Part shown: piece after piece, positions 1 through 11,985 of the stretch | Position numbering within the stretch: the first letter of the stretch is position 1 | Layout: the number at the start of each line of letters is the position of its first letter | Origin: Sebastes aleutianus | Lineage: Eukaryota; Chordata; Actinopteri; Perciformes; Sebastidae | Length of the DNA: 64,000 bases | Direction of reading: 5' to 3' | Assembly: GCA_916700875.1 (NCBI GenBank) | Contig: CAKAKS010000032.1 | Location: forward strand, 8,557,001-8,621,000 | Translations under genes and position numbers: made by a program | The notes under the pieces: generated by a model | The model's input: the letters and a program-made list of their open reading frames with translations, nothing else | The model's database searches: none | Told to the model about the DNA's origin: nothing

Positions 1-688
1 TACAAACATCAACAACAAAATATGTTTCCCTCGAAACATAATTCATAATGCAGTTTCCTTGTTTGGGAACATCATTTTTAGGAGACAAGGCTGAGCCATC
101 CTTTACAAGCATGTAGTGAATATGCATCATTTCTTTAGATAATAATATAATTTATTTAAAAAAACTTATAATGGAAGCTACTCAAAAGACAATAGTGTTA
201 CATATTGTAATGCTACTTGTTAGTGTTTTTTTATGTCATCATATAACAGTAGCAATTGTTGACACAAGGTGATCCTGAGATGTATATGAGGTGTTTTGGT
301 TGCATTAGTGCATTTTGGATGTGAGATTAACTGTTGTGTTGAGCTGCATGTTGGTAAAGAGAACAGTATTAAGAGTTTTGAAAAAGTGAGTCAGTATAGA
401 GATATGTGTGTAACGATAAAAAAAAAATATTAGATAAATAAAAAAAAATTAAAAAAAGACTGTAAATACAAAGGTCAAATTCAGAGGCCATGTCCGAAAA
501 TAAATGTTGTCCTACTTTATCAAGGCTCATCCTGTGCAGGAGAAGGTCTTGTTATATAGCAAGCAGTTTCCAATACAGCACAGTGCAGCAGAAAAAGTTG
601 ATATAAATAGAACTTTTGCTAGATTGCATTGCAGCGACATCAGGTAGTGAATCTCAAATCAAGTTAGAAACAACTGAAGATCATGCTC
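1..688. other. AT-rich non-coding DNA, nothing recognised
   Basis: AT-rich sequence with A-runs around 420-460. I see no convincing open frame, no terminal repeat and no second copy elsewhere in the window. It may hold the decayed upstream part of the LINE remnant that follows, but I cannot align it by eye. Confidence 0.5.
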
Positions 689-1080
689 CATCTCCCACTT
701 CACTAAGTGGTGCACGGAGAACCACCTACTCCCGAATGTCACCAAGACTAAGGAACTTCTGATTGAAACCTGCAGTAAACCCAATACCTCCCACTGCCAC
801 ATCTCTATCAACAGTGAGCCAGATTAGATGGTGGAGAGCTAGCCAACAGAGGCTCTCCGCCACTTTCAGTCACACCCCATCTTCTGCTCCTCCTGTACAC
901 AAGGATCATAGAACCCATCCTCTTCCACATGCTACTTCACCATTCTCACTGTCACCAACAGGAACAAGCTCCTCAAAATTACACACAATGCCTCTAAAAT
1001 CATTGATCTCCCCGCTCCCAGCCTCCCAGCCCTCATTGACACTGCCAACACATATGGAGCTCTATGGCACAGATGAATAA
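689..1080 (+). pseudogene. Decayed LINE ORF2 remnant (end of reverse transcriptase and tail)
   Basis: Translated pieces read like the end of a fish non-LTR retrotransposon ORF2. The first piece, from about 691, reads FTKWCTENHLLPNVTKTKEL, the usual 'KWC..N.L.LN..KTKE' block downstream of the reverse-transcriptase core. A second frame near 880 gives LLLLLYTRIIEPILFHM. A third frame gives LTVTNRNKLLKITHNASKII followed by DLPAPSLPALIDTA. The frame changes at least twice, so no protein can be made. The 105-codon open frame at 763-1080 is mostly out of phase with these blocks and is not a gene. The recognition rests on knowledge of LINE tails, not on a search. Confidence 0.6.
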
Positions 1081-1589
1081 AATATCAGACTTTGGATACA
1101 CCAGAACTCCATTTAAATGGATTGGTGGTAAGTCAACTCTTCCTTAGAATAATTTTACAATTTAGAGTGTTTTTTCCCCCAGAGAGTGCACATTGAGTCA
1201 TTGTTTTTAATGCATAGGCATCAATAGCAGCAACTGTGAAAGCTAAGTGACTCTCAGGAATCACACAATTTGAATTGAGTGTAAAATGAGACATTTTTTG
1301 ATTACCACCCCTAATCATCAGCCCCATAATGGAAAGTATGACTCATGTCTGTGCTTTTTACTGTTTTAAAATAAACTTTTTATTTGCATCATAATAGTGT
1401 GATGATGAAAGGTATAACAAGAAACATTAGCTCACCTGTTTTTGATGAAATGTGAAGTGATGACACATCTTGCAGGCTGTTCTCATACACTGTTTGTAGC
1501 TATACCTATGAAAAGCAATGCACTGTTTTTTTATATATCTCACAAAATCAATTCATATGTAATCCATGTAGTTGGTAACCAGGTAGTAT
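1081..1589. other. Non-coding DNA, nothing recognised
   Basis: AT-rich intergenic sequence with no supported gene or repeat boundary. Confidence 0.5.
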
Positions 1590-1925
1590 ACCAAAAGTCA
1601 ACGTACTTCCTCACCTAAGTAATGTCACTTTTGCAGTTATTGTAACCCAAACGTTGACTTATTTGTTGCATAACTTCGGTACTTAAGTAACGCCACATCC
1701 GTAGTTATTGTAACCCAAACGTTGACTTATTTTTTACGAATCCTCCATAATTAAGTAACACCAATTCCATAGTTACAGTAACCCAAGCGTTGATTTATTT
1801 GTTACTTAACTTCCGTACTTAAGTAACGACACTTCTGTAGTTATTGAAACCCAAACGTTGACTTATTTGTTAAGTAACTTCCGCACTTAAGTAACACCAC
1901 TTCTACTGTTATTGTAACCCAAACC
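1590..1925. repeat. Tandem repeat, 68-bp unit, about five copies
   Basis: The motif ACCCAA(A/G)CGTTGA recurs at almost exactly 68-bp steps; its CCCAA core falls near 1646, 1714, 1782, 1850 and 1918. Units also share CTTAAGTAAC and TAGTTA(T/C)(T/A)G blocks with point differences. In reverse complement one unit matches the single-copy segment of the dispersed repeat R1 at about 27747-27817, so the array appears to be a local expansion inside R1. Confidence 0.85.
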
Positions 1926-2125
1926 ACAATATTTTCCTAAACCTAACTTAGTAGTTTTGTTGCCTAAACCTAACTAAGTTGTTTTCCTGTGAAGAAGGAA
2001 GTTTATTTTGAAAAAACTGTATGCATGTAGCAAGCAGAAATTTGACACTTGCTGCTGGATATTCGTAGGAGAACGCATGACAAATGAGGTATAACTTTTC
2101 GAGAGATATCACACAAACCCTTATA
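1926..2125 (-). repeat. Dispersed repeat R1, reverse orientation
   Basis: The reverse complement matches 27550-27720 over most of its length. Shared blocks are CGAAAAGTTAT, CCTCATTTTG/CCTCATTTGT, TACATGCATAC, TTCAAAATAAACTTCC, TTCACAGGAAA and TTTAGGCAACAAAACTAC. Part of it is shared again at 52135-52300 in the same reverse orientation. The family is non-coding here and its class is unknown. The 68-bp array belongs to this copy. Confidence 0.75.
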
Positions 2126-2471
2126 TGAAGATACTTTGGATCTTGACAACTCCATTAGTCATGGGGCGTACTATCTCTGCTTTGTTTCAGGGTGCAGCCA
2201 TTGACAAGAATGGTTTAATGGTGTGTTACAGTTCGTCTTTATGCTCTATAGGCCATGCTTTGCACAATCATGGTCTGTCTATCACACACTCTGCATGGGG
2301 CCATGCAAAGAAAGATACCATCTCTCTCTTTTTTTCTTCCATTCACCTTGTTTCCCTCTGGAAATGTGAATATTTTGGGGCTTACAATGCGCCGGCCTCG
2401 CCCTATGAGCCTCTTCGAGAAACTCTAAATTCGTTGCTCATATCGGAGCGTGGAAGCTGAGTTTATTAGTA
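2126..2471. other. Non-coding DNA with an unrecognised 111-codon open frame
   Basis: A plus-strand frame at 2125-2460 is open for 111 codons. It has no domain I recognise, no splice context and a composition like its surroundings. I treat it as chance. Confidence 0.4.
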
Positions 2472-2860
2472 ATGCCAGCCTTGTTGTTGCTCGGCGCTGA
2501 ACGAATAAGAGGCTTGCAGGAGAGGCTTATCTGTCAGGGTGCACACACACAAGAACAGACGCACAGCAGCACAATACAGAAACACACAATCAATACAAGG
2601 CAAATATGTCCACACACACACAAAGCCCATGTGAGCATGCATGTGAGCACAGATAGCAACGCACACTTTGACGCACATATAACATGCATTAATTCAGGCA
2701 CACTCGTAAAAACATACGTGCGCGCAAGCTCTCTTTGGTGATGCTGAAGTGTAAACAAGTAAAAGACGGCTTCAGAATGATTGTGGCCTTGTCTTGTTAG
2801 GTGCTGCATGAATAAGAGGCTTGCAGGGAAGTCTTATCTGTTTGGCAGTGTGCACACACT
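2472..2860. repeat. Direct duplication flanking CA-rich DNA
   Basis: About 75 bp at 2472-2550 are repeated in direct orientation at 2783-2855. The shared core is GAATAAGAGGCTTGCAGG, followed by CTTATCTGT and then GTGCACACAC. The spacer holds short CA runs and interrupted ACACAC/TGTG tracts. No terminal inverted repeats were seen. Confidence 0.7.
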
Positions 2861-2945
2861 CTCTCTACACACTTTTAGGAGCCTTATCTGAGCCAAGGTA
2901 GATAACATGGCGAGAAGCAGAGAGTAAGGAGCAGATCTCGCCATG

Positions 2946-3301
2946 AATGGAACATGTACCTGGCTCAGGAAAACTACTCGCACAGTCAATGACACACATG
3001 CACAGCTCCCTAGGTTACGGAGCAGATGTTATGACCTAAAGCACAGTCTGCACAACAAAGCGAACATGACGAACAGCGCTGTTTGCACCGGCGATATGTA
3101 TGCAACAGAGAAAAGCATATGGCGGTGCCGAATGATAATGAGAGGAATGTTTGGGGAGAAATGCATCACGCTCAGATGATAGCAATCTGTTTACAAAAAC
3201 CGGCAGCAGTTAAAACTCAATCAATCAACTGCAATTGGTTATTATAAGAATAGAATAACATAATATAAGATGTGTTCGCTAATGCTAAATTTGAAAATAT
3301 G
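2946..3301. other. Non-coding DNA, nothing recognised
   Basis: A 78-codon open frame covers part of it, with no recognisable motif. No repeat partner was found in the window. Confidence 0.4.
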
Positions 3302-4131
3302 TTAAAGTTGAAATTAAATACAAATGGGTGTTTTGAAGTGGGGTTATATATGAGGTACTTATCCATAGTCAGTATTAGAGTAGATGACGGTCAGCATGCC
3401 GCCAGTTTGAAGAAGCACGTACAGTCAGTTACCGCACGGAAGCAAAGTAATAGACAGCTAATCAGCAAGAGACAACTATACAGTCTGAAAGGGAACTGAA
3501 GCCGTTATCTATGCTCTCGCCAAATCAACCACACTCATTGAAAAAAATAAATAATGAATAATAATTGATGAATCCCAACTAACCCTTTAAAACACCAAAG
3601 TCACACAATAACACAAACAAACTAACCGATCGAGGCAGCAGTAGAGCAGCAACTCCTGTGTTCTGCGAGGTAAAATTACTGTTTTTGTCAATGGAGTCTG
3701 GTGGCTTTAGCGAGAGCACAAATGGATAAAATGGCTTCAGTTCCCCGTCAAAAAAGACCGTCTGACGGCAAGGTAAAGCGGTGAAAATATTCTAAATATA
3801 ACATAAACTTTAACTGATATTGATTTGTTTCAGTGAGTCTTTCATTTTGCTGCTGGTCCCTTCCACAGCAGTGCATTGCTTTGGTTCCGTGCGGTAACTC
3901 CTGTCTGTTTCTCCAAACTGGTTGCTAGTGTAGAAACATGCCGGTGCAACTTGGCTGACTTCGTGAAGAATACCCGCTCCCTATGTAGATATAATCGGCT
4001 CATTCTCAGGTAATGAAAACACAACCATTCTTATTTTTAGGTGATTATACACTAAAGAAAACATACTATTAATATTATACTCGATTTCTGCCAATATCCC
4101 CCCCTAAATGCTACACACACTGGCCCTTTAA
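3302..4131. mobile_element. Fold-back non-autonomous DNA element with TTAA ends
   Basis: Both ends carry TTAA, at 3302-3305 and 4128-4131, with TTAAAG at the left and CTTTAA at the right. Two internal arms are inverted to each other. The block around 3408-3450 (CCAGTTTGAAGAAGCA, then GTTACCGCACGGAAGCAAAG) pairs with about 3878-3932 (CTTTGGTTCCGTGCGGTAAC, then CTCCAAACTGG). There is no coding capacity. The TTAA target suggests a piggyBac- or Kolobok-type source; that assignment is inference. Confidence 0.6.
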
Positions 4132-4938
4132 TGTAGAAGTTTTCAGCACATCTCTTAGCAATGCTCAGTCAAACCCTGCCAGGAGAAACATCGACCCATA
4201 GGCTTAAATCTTAGACACTGTTTTTACAAATACCTATGTCCAAAAATATGGAGGAAAACCTCAGTTTAACTTAAAAGTGTGAAATTCATATTTAAAGTGA
4301 GTGTTGTATTATGTAGACTTTCAGTATGCTTTAGTATGGAGAGAAAGTGTTTCTCAGCCTTATTATTCCAGAACAAAGCTGACTGTGTCAGAGCTGTCAA
4401 AACTTTGGCTGCTAATGAACCTCATACTGTATCTCTAGATGCTCTATGCACTATAGATGACTCACACCATAAAAAGGCCAACTTCAGTGTTAAGTGCTTC
4501 ACCAGTGGAGGTATTTTTTTTATGTGGTTAACAGATAATGGCTTTATTTTATTTGTATTGTCCTGTTGTCGTTAATCCCTACAGTTTGAACATAACTATG
4601 CCTTTGCTTTGACCAGAGGTCTGTTCTCAAGCATGTCCGTCTCAGCCTCCCTTAGGCTTCTCCACTTATAGACACACACTGCAGTGTTGGCTGATACACC
4701 AGATTTTAACAATAAACTCAGTGTTCTAGCTGCATGTCATTAGTCACCATATGGTTTTATTGCTGTGACCAAGTTCTTATTTTGTCCTCCGTGGGGTAAT
4801 GCTTGTGTTCTATAACTCAACATATTGTCAACCAAAGTGTTAGAACAGAGCAAATGATCTACAATGATGATACAGTAGCCAAATAGTGTTACTGGAAGGA
4901 TGTAGGGTGCAAATATCTGTTACACCAAGCATAATGAT
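4132..4938. other. Non-coding DNA with an unrecognised 98-codon frame
   Basis: A plus-strand frame at 4279-4575 is open for 98 codons but shows no recognisable domain. Otherwise this is AT-rich sequence without repeat boundaries. Confidence 0.4.
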
Positions 4939-5647
4939 TATGGCTGTCATCAATTAAAATATTTAATTGTGATTGACTGCATTATTGTCCATAGTTAATT
5001 ACGATTAATCACACAAAAAAATATTCAAAATATGCCTTAAAGGGAGATTTGTCAAATATTTGATAATCTTGTCAACATGGGAGTGTGCAAATATGCTTGC
5101 TTTATGCAAATATATGTATATATGTATTATTGGAAATCAATTAACAACACAAAACAATGACGTATATTGTCCAGAAACCCTCACCGGTACTGCATTTAGC
5201 ATAAAAAATATGCTCAAATCATAACATGGCAAACTGCAGCCCAACATGCAACAACAACTGTCAGTGTGTCAGTGTGCTGAATTAACTATAACTTGCCCCA
5301 AACTGCATGTGATGTCTGTAAAGGGGAGACTCATGGGTACCGATAAAACCCATTTTTATTCACATATATTGAGGTCAGAGGTCAAGGGACCCCTTTGAAA
5401 ATGGCCATGCCAGTTTCTCCTCGCCAAAATTTAGAGTACGTTTGGAGCTTTATTTGGCTTCCTTCGCGACAAGCTAGTATGACATAGTTTTCTAGTTTCA
5501 TATGATATCAGTATCTTCACTCTGGCTTTAAAACTGACCCCACTACAACTTAAAAACCGCAAGTTGCGTTAATGCGTTGAACAAATCAGTGGTGTTAAAA
5601 CAAATTTGCGTTAACACATTATTATTTTGTTAACTTTGACAGTTTTA
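4939..5647. mobile_element. hAT-like MITE (GGCTGTCA-type ends), full length
   Basis: The left end reads TATGGCTGTCAT and the right end TTTGACAGTTTTA, diverged versions of an inverted TAGGGCTGTCAA-like terminus. The first 490 bp or so are shared with 36021-36472, for example ATATGCTTGCTTTATGCAAA, AAATCAATTAACAACACAA, CCCCAAACTGCATGTGAT and TTGAGGTCAGAGGTCAAGGG. The 8-bp flanks ATAATGAT and ATACTTAT agree at 6 of 8 positions, compatible with an old target duplication. It is non-coding. Confidence 0.7.
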
Positions 5648-6644
5648 ATACTTATGTTTGCTAATTTGTAATTTTCACTTTAGTGCTTGTCTGATTCAAT
5701 TCATTCATTCTTGAAAAGCACCAGTGCGGTGTTGAAGGCATTATAGCGCTGTCCGTGGTGCTGAACAGTTCTTATCTGGCGGCCTAGCAAGAATCTGCTG
5801 CACATTTTGATTAAAGATGTAAAACCCCACTCCTCCTTTGCACAGCAGATCACTCTGTACGTGCTGGCATATTGTCCAAGATACTTAAATTATCTCTAGT
5901 TTTAGCCGCTATGCTGAATTTAATGAGGGTGAGCTCTCATTAATTTGAGTTCCTACAACAGGATCAAATGACTCTGCCAATGAGGGACTACTCATTAGTC
6001 CGGCTTCCGTGTTAATAATGTGCAGATTGGCCTAAAAGTGTCACAGTTTATTTGTTTTGCCTGTTGTTGTCAATTATCTGAATATCCAATAATAGCACAC
6101 ATATGTTCAGTATTACTAACAGTGTTATGTATGACCACAAAAGCATCATGGCTACAGACACGAATGAAACTTTATGATTAGAAGGAACCTAAGGGGCAAA
6201 TTTCAGAATAAAATCCTTGAATTGGACATTTTTTTCCCCCCATTTCCTCTCACCATATACTGAGTTTTATGCATGAGATGATGTAATATGTTAACTGTAA
6301 TGATGAAAGCCTTATCATTACATGTGACCTTGAGTCGATTTGGCGATATCTAAATAGATACGTCTCCTATTACTACAGAGTTTCACATTCATAGGTTTTA
6401 GGTCCTTCACTCAGCACTTTGATCTTTTTTTATTCTTGGTATTTGACACAATTATGTTTTGAGATGATGCAAACTTCTCTTGAAATAGTCGTATGTATTC
6501 ATTCTGCAAATTCCATAGTATTCTGGATAATGGTTGCCAGTGAATACAGCAATGCTAATAACAGTCAGACACACAACTGTTTGTTTATTATAAAGATGAT
6601 CAGAGGTAATCTGTATTACAGACTTCATTAGACATAACTGAAAC
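5648..6644. other. Non-coding DNA, nothing recognised
   Basis: No repeat partner, terminal repeat or protein-like frame was seen. Confidence 0.4.
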
Positions 6645-7360
6645 TTAAATCTGCAGTTGGCAGGATGTTTTTGGCATCATTGGGCAAAACTTCCATAATA
6701 ACCTTTCAGCATTTTGTAATTCAAGTGTTCTGAGAGAAAACTGGACTTCTGCACCTCCTCATGGCTCTGTTTTCAGGCTTTGAAAAATCGAAATCTAAAC
6801 TTTGGCCAATCACAGGTCATTTCAGAGAGAGAGCGTTGCTATTGGCTGTTCATTCAGCAGCTGTCAATCACTTGCAAACTCCGAACAATCTAGGCAGAGC
6901 TGACCAAATATTACTGTAATGCCTATTTCCCTCCTGAAATGTTTCAGAAACATCTTGTAGTGAGCTGTTTAGCTGTAAATTAAGCTGAAAGTTTGCTCCG
7001 GTTGGTGGGCGGTGATTGGTATTTCCTCAACAGATCTCAACACGGCTACCGGGTCACAAACTTTCTCATTTTACAGCTAAACAGTACACTACGAGATGTT
7101 TCTGAAAAAAATTGAGTCGAGAAATAGGCATTACAGTAACATAATATTAATTAATATAGGAGTATAGTTTGACAGTTTGATCGGAGTTTGCGAGTGACTG
7201 ACTGCTGCTCAGAGACGGCAAGGCTCCAGCTCGGCTCTGATTGGTTGTTTTCTTCCGGTCTGTGAAATCTTGCAGATGCCATTAGGAGCACCGGAGGACA
7301 CCGGAGGCAATTGATTTTTTGATTTAATATTTGCTCCAATTCCACCCACTGCTGCTTTAA
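6645..7360. mobile_element. Palindromic TTAA-flanked MITE, copy A
   Basis: TTAA at 6645-6648 and 7357-7360 bracket imperfect terminal inverted repeats (CTGCAGTTGGCAG at the left, CCCACTGCTGC at the right). An inner inverted pair is built on GTTTAGCTGTAAA and TTTACAGCTAAAC. Copy B at 15789-16513 matches along the whole length and copy C at 8194-8560 is a partial reverse copy. It is non-coding; open frames here are chance. Confidence 0.8.
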
Positions 7361-8193
7361 AAATAGTTGTAACACATCCCATATTTTGCTTTTAGTGCAT
7401 TATTTCTCCCTAAAGCAGGGTGATCACCCCAAAGGCAACTGACATCCCACAAAAAAAATATATTATCATTATTTTTTGTTTGTTTGTTTGTTTGTTTTTT
7501 TCCAAATGTATTGACACCTACAAGGCTCCGTTTGCCCAAATCATCTTAAGGCTAACATGATTGCAAAATCCATTTTATGAGCACTCCTGGTCTTAAGCTG
7601 TGTTTCCCCAAAGCATTGTAACATGAGACGCTCCTGGATATGACTGTAGATTAACGAGTTCCTGGAACCACAAACATGTTTCATCTGCCAGTTTCTGCCC
7701 TCATGGTCCTCATCTCCCTGTTTTTTTTTCTTTTTCATAGTCATCTCTCTTGGCTTATATGCCACTTCCCTAATATTCTGTTTCCAGTTTCCACATCTTT
7801 TCTCTTCTTTTATTGTTTTTTGCATGTCTAATACAGAAATGATTGCAGAATGACATTCACAATAGAGGATGTGCATATTCATGACACTTATAGGATCTGT
7901 CATTGCTTGGTTTTTTAATATGTGCATAAGAGAAACTAAAGAGAAACTAAATTCATCAAAGTTTACCGACTTCCACCCAGTTACATGAATTACAAGAGGC
8001 AGCAAGCTGAAAGCTGTTGACTGCTCACTGCTGACTGCTGACTGCACCTCATGCTTCAGTATCATGCTGAACAATTAAAAAAACAAAAGTATAAAAAAAT
8101 TCTGTTGTGTGGTTTACTTTATGATGTATGTAAAGTATATGTATGCACTTTCAATTTATAGCTGACATATATAGTTTAATATGTCAAGTTACT
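7361..8193. other. Non-coding DNA with GTTT microsatellite and a 177-codon minus-strand frame
   Basis: A (GTTT)n run lies at about 7475-7500. The minus-strand frame 8074-7541 is open for 177 codons. It is the longest open frame outside the transposase, but it has no recognisable domain, and its lysine-rich stretch simply reads a T-rich run. I regard it as probable chance. Confidence 0.4.
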
Positions 8194-8560
8194 TTAAAGC
8201 TAAAGTTGGTAACTTTGAGCAAATATGAAACAAATATATATACTATTGAAAGTTAATATACATTTTTTTTATTATAAAACAGTCACTATATCCTGACAGT
8301 AGTGCATGAGACAGGTAATCTGAAAAAAAAAAAAAACAGAGCCGAGGAGTCTCTTCAGCAGTTGTCAATCACTGCTTGCAAAACTCTGAACTCTGTTCAA
8401 ACGGTCAAACTAGGCAGCGCTGATCAAATATGAATCAAGATTATGTTACTGTAATGCCAATTTCTCCCCTCAAATATAAAAGTTTACTCTGGCCAGTGGG
8501 CGGTTCTCTGTTTTTGCTTGACTGTTTTCAACGTGGTAGCCGGGTCACAAACATTCTCCT
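8194..8560 (-). mobile_element. Palindromic TTAA-flanked MITE, partial copy C (reverse)
   Basis: It starts with TTAAAGCT at 8194 and follows the reverse complement of the right half of copies A and B. Shared blocks are CACTATATCCTGACAGTAGT, GCATGAGACAGG, AAACTAGGCAGCGCTGATCA, GTTACTGTAATGCC and GCCGGGTCACAAAC. The match is lost at about 8560, so the other half is missing. Confidence 0.75.
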
Positions 8561-11440
8561 ATTTATTTATCTTCATCCTTTTTGTAAAATAATAAATTAA
8601 CTGTTTGGCATTAACTTTTTTTTGTTAAAAAAGTAGATTTAATCAAATCTTCCAGGATATGATTTTAAAGGGCAAACATTTTCAGAAGAATTAAATGTTC
8701 AGACAAAGGCTGTGTTATGTGTAAGTAATAACATATTTATTTAACCGACCTAATGGTCCCAAATGATATAAAATTGATTAGTTTTAAGACCAAAGTCTTG
8801 GCCTAATGATTCTTAATTACAAAAGATCTGATCACACACGAACAGGCGTGGTTTTAAATTTAATAGCTGTTCACAGACTGTGTGGGCTACAATGCACAAG
8901 AAGCCTAAGGGGCTGTGCATATGCCACGTTTTTTGCGCCCTCGCATCCATTATTAATGTAGATGCCGTTGCAACACGCAAGCATTCCCAAGCGTCTATTT
9001 TTCTCGGCTCGACGGCTGCATCCCGAGATAAAAAAAGATTCAACTTTTGGAACTCTGCAGCACGTGCAGCATGTCATGTGATGAGGAACAACCAATCACA
9101 GTCGGCATATATCTTTTCTCTCTACTGTAGTTAAACATTTGATTGCAGGGCTACCCAGAGCTTTTTGATCTGTCCCACTAACTATTTTACCTACTTCCTC
9201 CGTTCCGTCCCAGGACGTCACAACATCCGGTTGAAAGGTCAGCCAAGTTCATACAGATAAATTGAGCAGTAAAGTTACTGTGAGGGACTGACGGTGCTGG
9301 AAATACATTTATCTTTGTTTTGACTTTATTTAGTTTAGTCAGTGAGGCTTTTACTGAAAAAAAAAAAAGCACCTTGGATGAAAAGATAAAAAGATAAAAG
9401 GATAAAAGCGGCATGGCTGTTATTTTCCACACATTTTTAGACACGGCATGTGAGCGGCCCCTTATTCTCTTTTACAATATTTAACTTCATGTTTACAATC
9501 AGGCAGGCAAACTCATTAAAATGTGCAATAATTAAGATCAGTGTATATGATGGATTAGTGGCATTAGAATGTGCCAGAGACACCAAATTTGGACTTTTCC
9601 GGCCAACATTTTCCCAAAAGCTGGCTACTTTTTCCTCACTGGCTGGTTACTGCGCATCCTTGTGGAAAGCCTTGTTCATCATAGTGGAGTATACAAATTT
9701 GCAGCCACTTATTGAAGGCATTTATCATGTTTCCTCTCTCTTAAACCTTCCTTGATTCCTTCTTACTCATTACACGATTTTAGTGTTTTTAGGGAGTGGT
9801 CCGATTATTCGTCCCAGTCCAGCCTTGGTTATAGTGAATGTAAAGCGCTAACACTACAGTAGATCTCCACTGGTATTTATTGGGTTGAGTGTTTAGCTCA
9901 CTGAATAGCTAGACAGGGACATCTAGTGAGGCCAGTATTGTTTCCCCTCAACATTTCAGCACAATTACATGCTCTAATTGCTATGTCGGAGGCCATTACA
10001 CCCCACTAAGGGAAAAAATGAATGTGTAGGTAATAGACGCAAAGGAACAATTCCTGGACTGAGGCTTTAAGTCATTGCTGAGTGTGTACTTTCCTGACCA
10101 CTCATCTGTGTGCAAAAGGATTTCAGCCAATATGACCTGCTGCCGTCTGCAATAGCCATAACAGCTAATCGATAGCTTGATCCACGGTGACAGAGGGCTA
10201 AAGCTTCAGCAGCTTATGTTGATACTGACAGTGCCTTTGTGCTCCCATCTTCAGCTTTTGCCTTAGTGGATAGAGTTATGACACAAATACTACCAGGGTT
10301 TGGGATTTTATAGCTTTAGTGGCAGCCAATTCTATGGGAATACTGTCTGACCCAATCAAATGCTGGCAAGGGAAGAGAATTTAGAAGATTAGCTCTAAAG
10401 AGTCCAGGTTGACAACTGCAAGTTTGTCCCAACATGTACAGTCAATATTGGTAAAGCTGCATAAGATCCATCATGATAAGCAGGTTAAGAATGTTCTAAA
10501 AGGCTAATATTTGAAAGCGAATGTTTTGAAATGATAAAATTGTAGGTAGTTTTCCCAACCGTACAGTACATCAGACCTTATCCTAAATTGGTTACTGGAT
10601 GTCTACCTTTCTGATCACTGATCCAAGTCACATTGAGGGGATTTCTACCCAGCCATCCAATTATTTCAGTCTTACCGCTGTTTCCAACATGGTCCCCAGA
10701 TGATCAGACAATCAATGCACTGATCAGCACCACTGGAAAGCCTACAGTTTTAGTGGCTTAGTGTGTTAAAAGCATTGGTCAGTGACCGGTCATGACACTG
10801 TGCTTGTTAAGGACAAGCCCCTTGTTATAAATCTTATAAAAATCAGATAAGAATGATTTTAGGTTTATAAGAGAGGACCTATTGTTCAACCGATCTCTAG
10901 TGATCTAGTTGGGGAGAACAGACACCATCGCAAGGATCTCTTTCCACTGAAATAGATGAAATCTAGAAAGAAAAATAGAGTTTGGGGATTAAGTGTGTGC
11001 TGAGAGTCTACTTTAAATTCAGTCGTTATCTGGAGAGGAATATTGTGAGGCAGTGGCTGTCCCATAAATTCCCTATACATCGATATGTATGAACAGAATT
11101 CAAAGGGATAAACTCCTGGTATATATTTCACAGATCTAAACTGATTTGTTGAAGCTCCTAGAAATATAATCTATGAATTCTGACTCAGGATGGACTTTTT
11201 TTTTTTTTTTCTTATCTATTAGCTTTACCAGATGATCAATAGCTTAACTGACAACACTATCCAGTAACCACCAATCATATTATGTGCATATTTTACTGGG
11301 TAAATGACAATTTCCCCATCTGATGGCACTAGGTGAAAGGTCAGGGAATCACCAAAGTCAGTAGGATACATCCTCTGGCAACCGTGAATGTCTGTACAAA
11401 ATTGATTTACACTGAATTGAACAGGCATTTCATTTAATAG
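8561..11440. other. Long non-coding stretch, nothing firmly recognised
   Basis: It contains A-runs, overlapping short frames around 8813-9134 and 9187-9444, and a 101-codon frame at 9450-9755. None has a recognisable motif or a repeat partner in the window. The CpG-containing block near 8920-9080 may be part of a repeat, but I cannot show a second copy. Confidence 0.4.
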
Positions 11441-11985
11441 GTGTCAGTTTGGTGGTTTATGCCAACACGTCACATACTGACGCTTGGTCAGGACCACTTG
11501 GCGTCGTTTTCTAACGCACTGGGTAGCCAAGCGAGTCAAAATATGACGCTCCACAATGGTCGCAGTAAACACGTGGTTAACTTTCAAACAAAAAGACTAG
11601 GTTTAGGCAACAAAGCCACTTACTGTAGTTAGATTTAGGAAAAACATCATGGTTTGGCTTAAAACTATGATTGTAAAGTGAAAGTGAAACTTAATGCTGT
11701 GTTAGTTGTTGGTTTCACACGGGACATGAACAGCGATCTCCTGGATGAAAGCTATGTGTTTGTTGGACCCATCCAACACCCCTCCCACCTGCCCTATGTG
11801 TGTTTTTTAGGTCTTTAAATCACATCACCACATTCCTGTAGCACTTACTCGGAGCATTTAATATTGACATGTATGGGTTTACATTGGAGTTAGTTGAAAG
11901 CCCGGTGCGTCTCATACAGATACTAAAGGGTACCTTGTGCGTTGGTGTCAGATGGTGAGGGGTGTGAGAAAGCGTCGGTATTTGA
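11441..11985 (+). repeat. Dispersed repeat R1, forward copy
   Basis: The 3' half is shared with 27820-27900 and, in reverse complement, with 17850-18120. Key blocks are TAGGTTTAGGCAACAAA near 11600, CACACGGGACATGAACAGCG near 11716, CTCCTGGATGAAAG, TGTTTGTTGGACCCATCC and, further on, GGGTTTACATT followed by GAAAGCCCGGTGC. It is non-coding. Confidence 0.7.

Noticed and set aside
763..1080. 105-codon open frame as a gene
   Set aside because: It lies out of phase with LINE-like blocks visible in the neighbouring frames; it is part of a decayed LINE.
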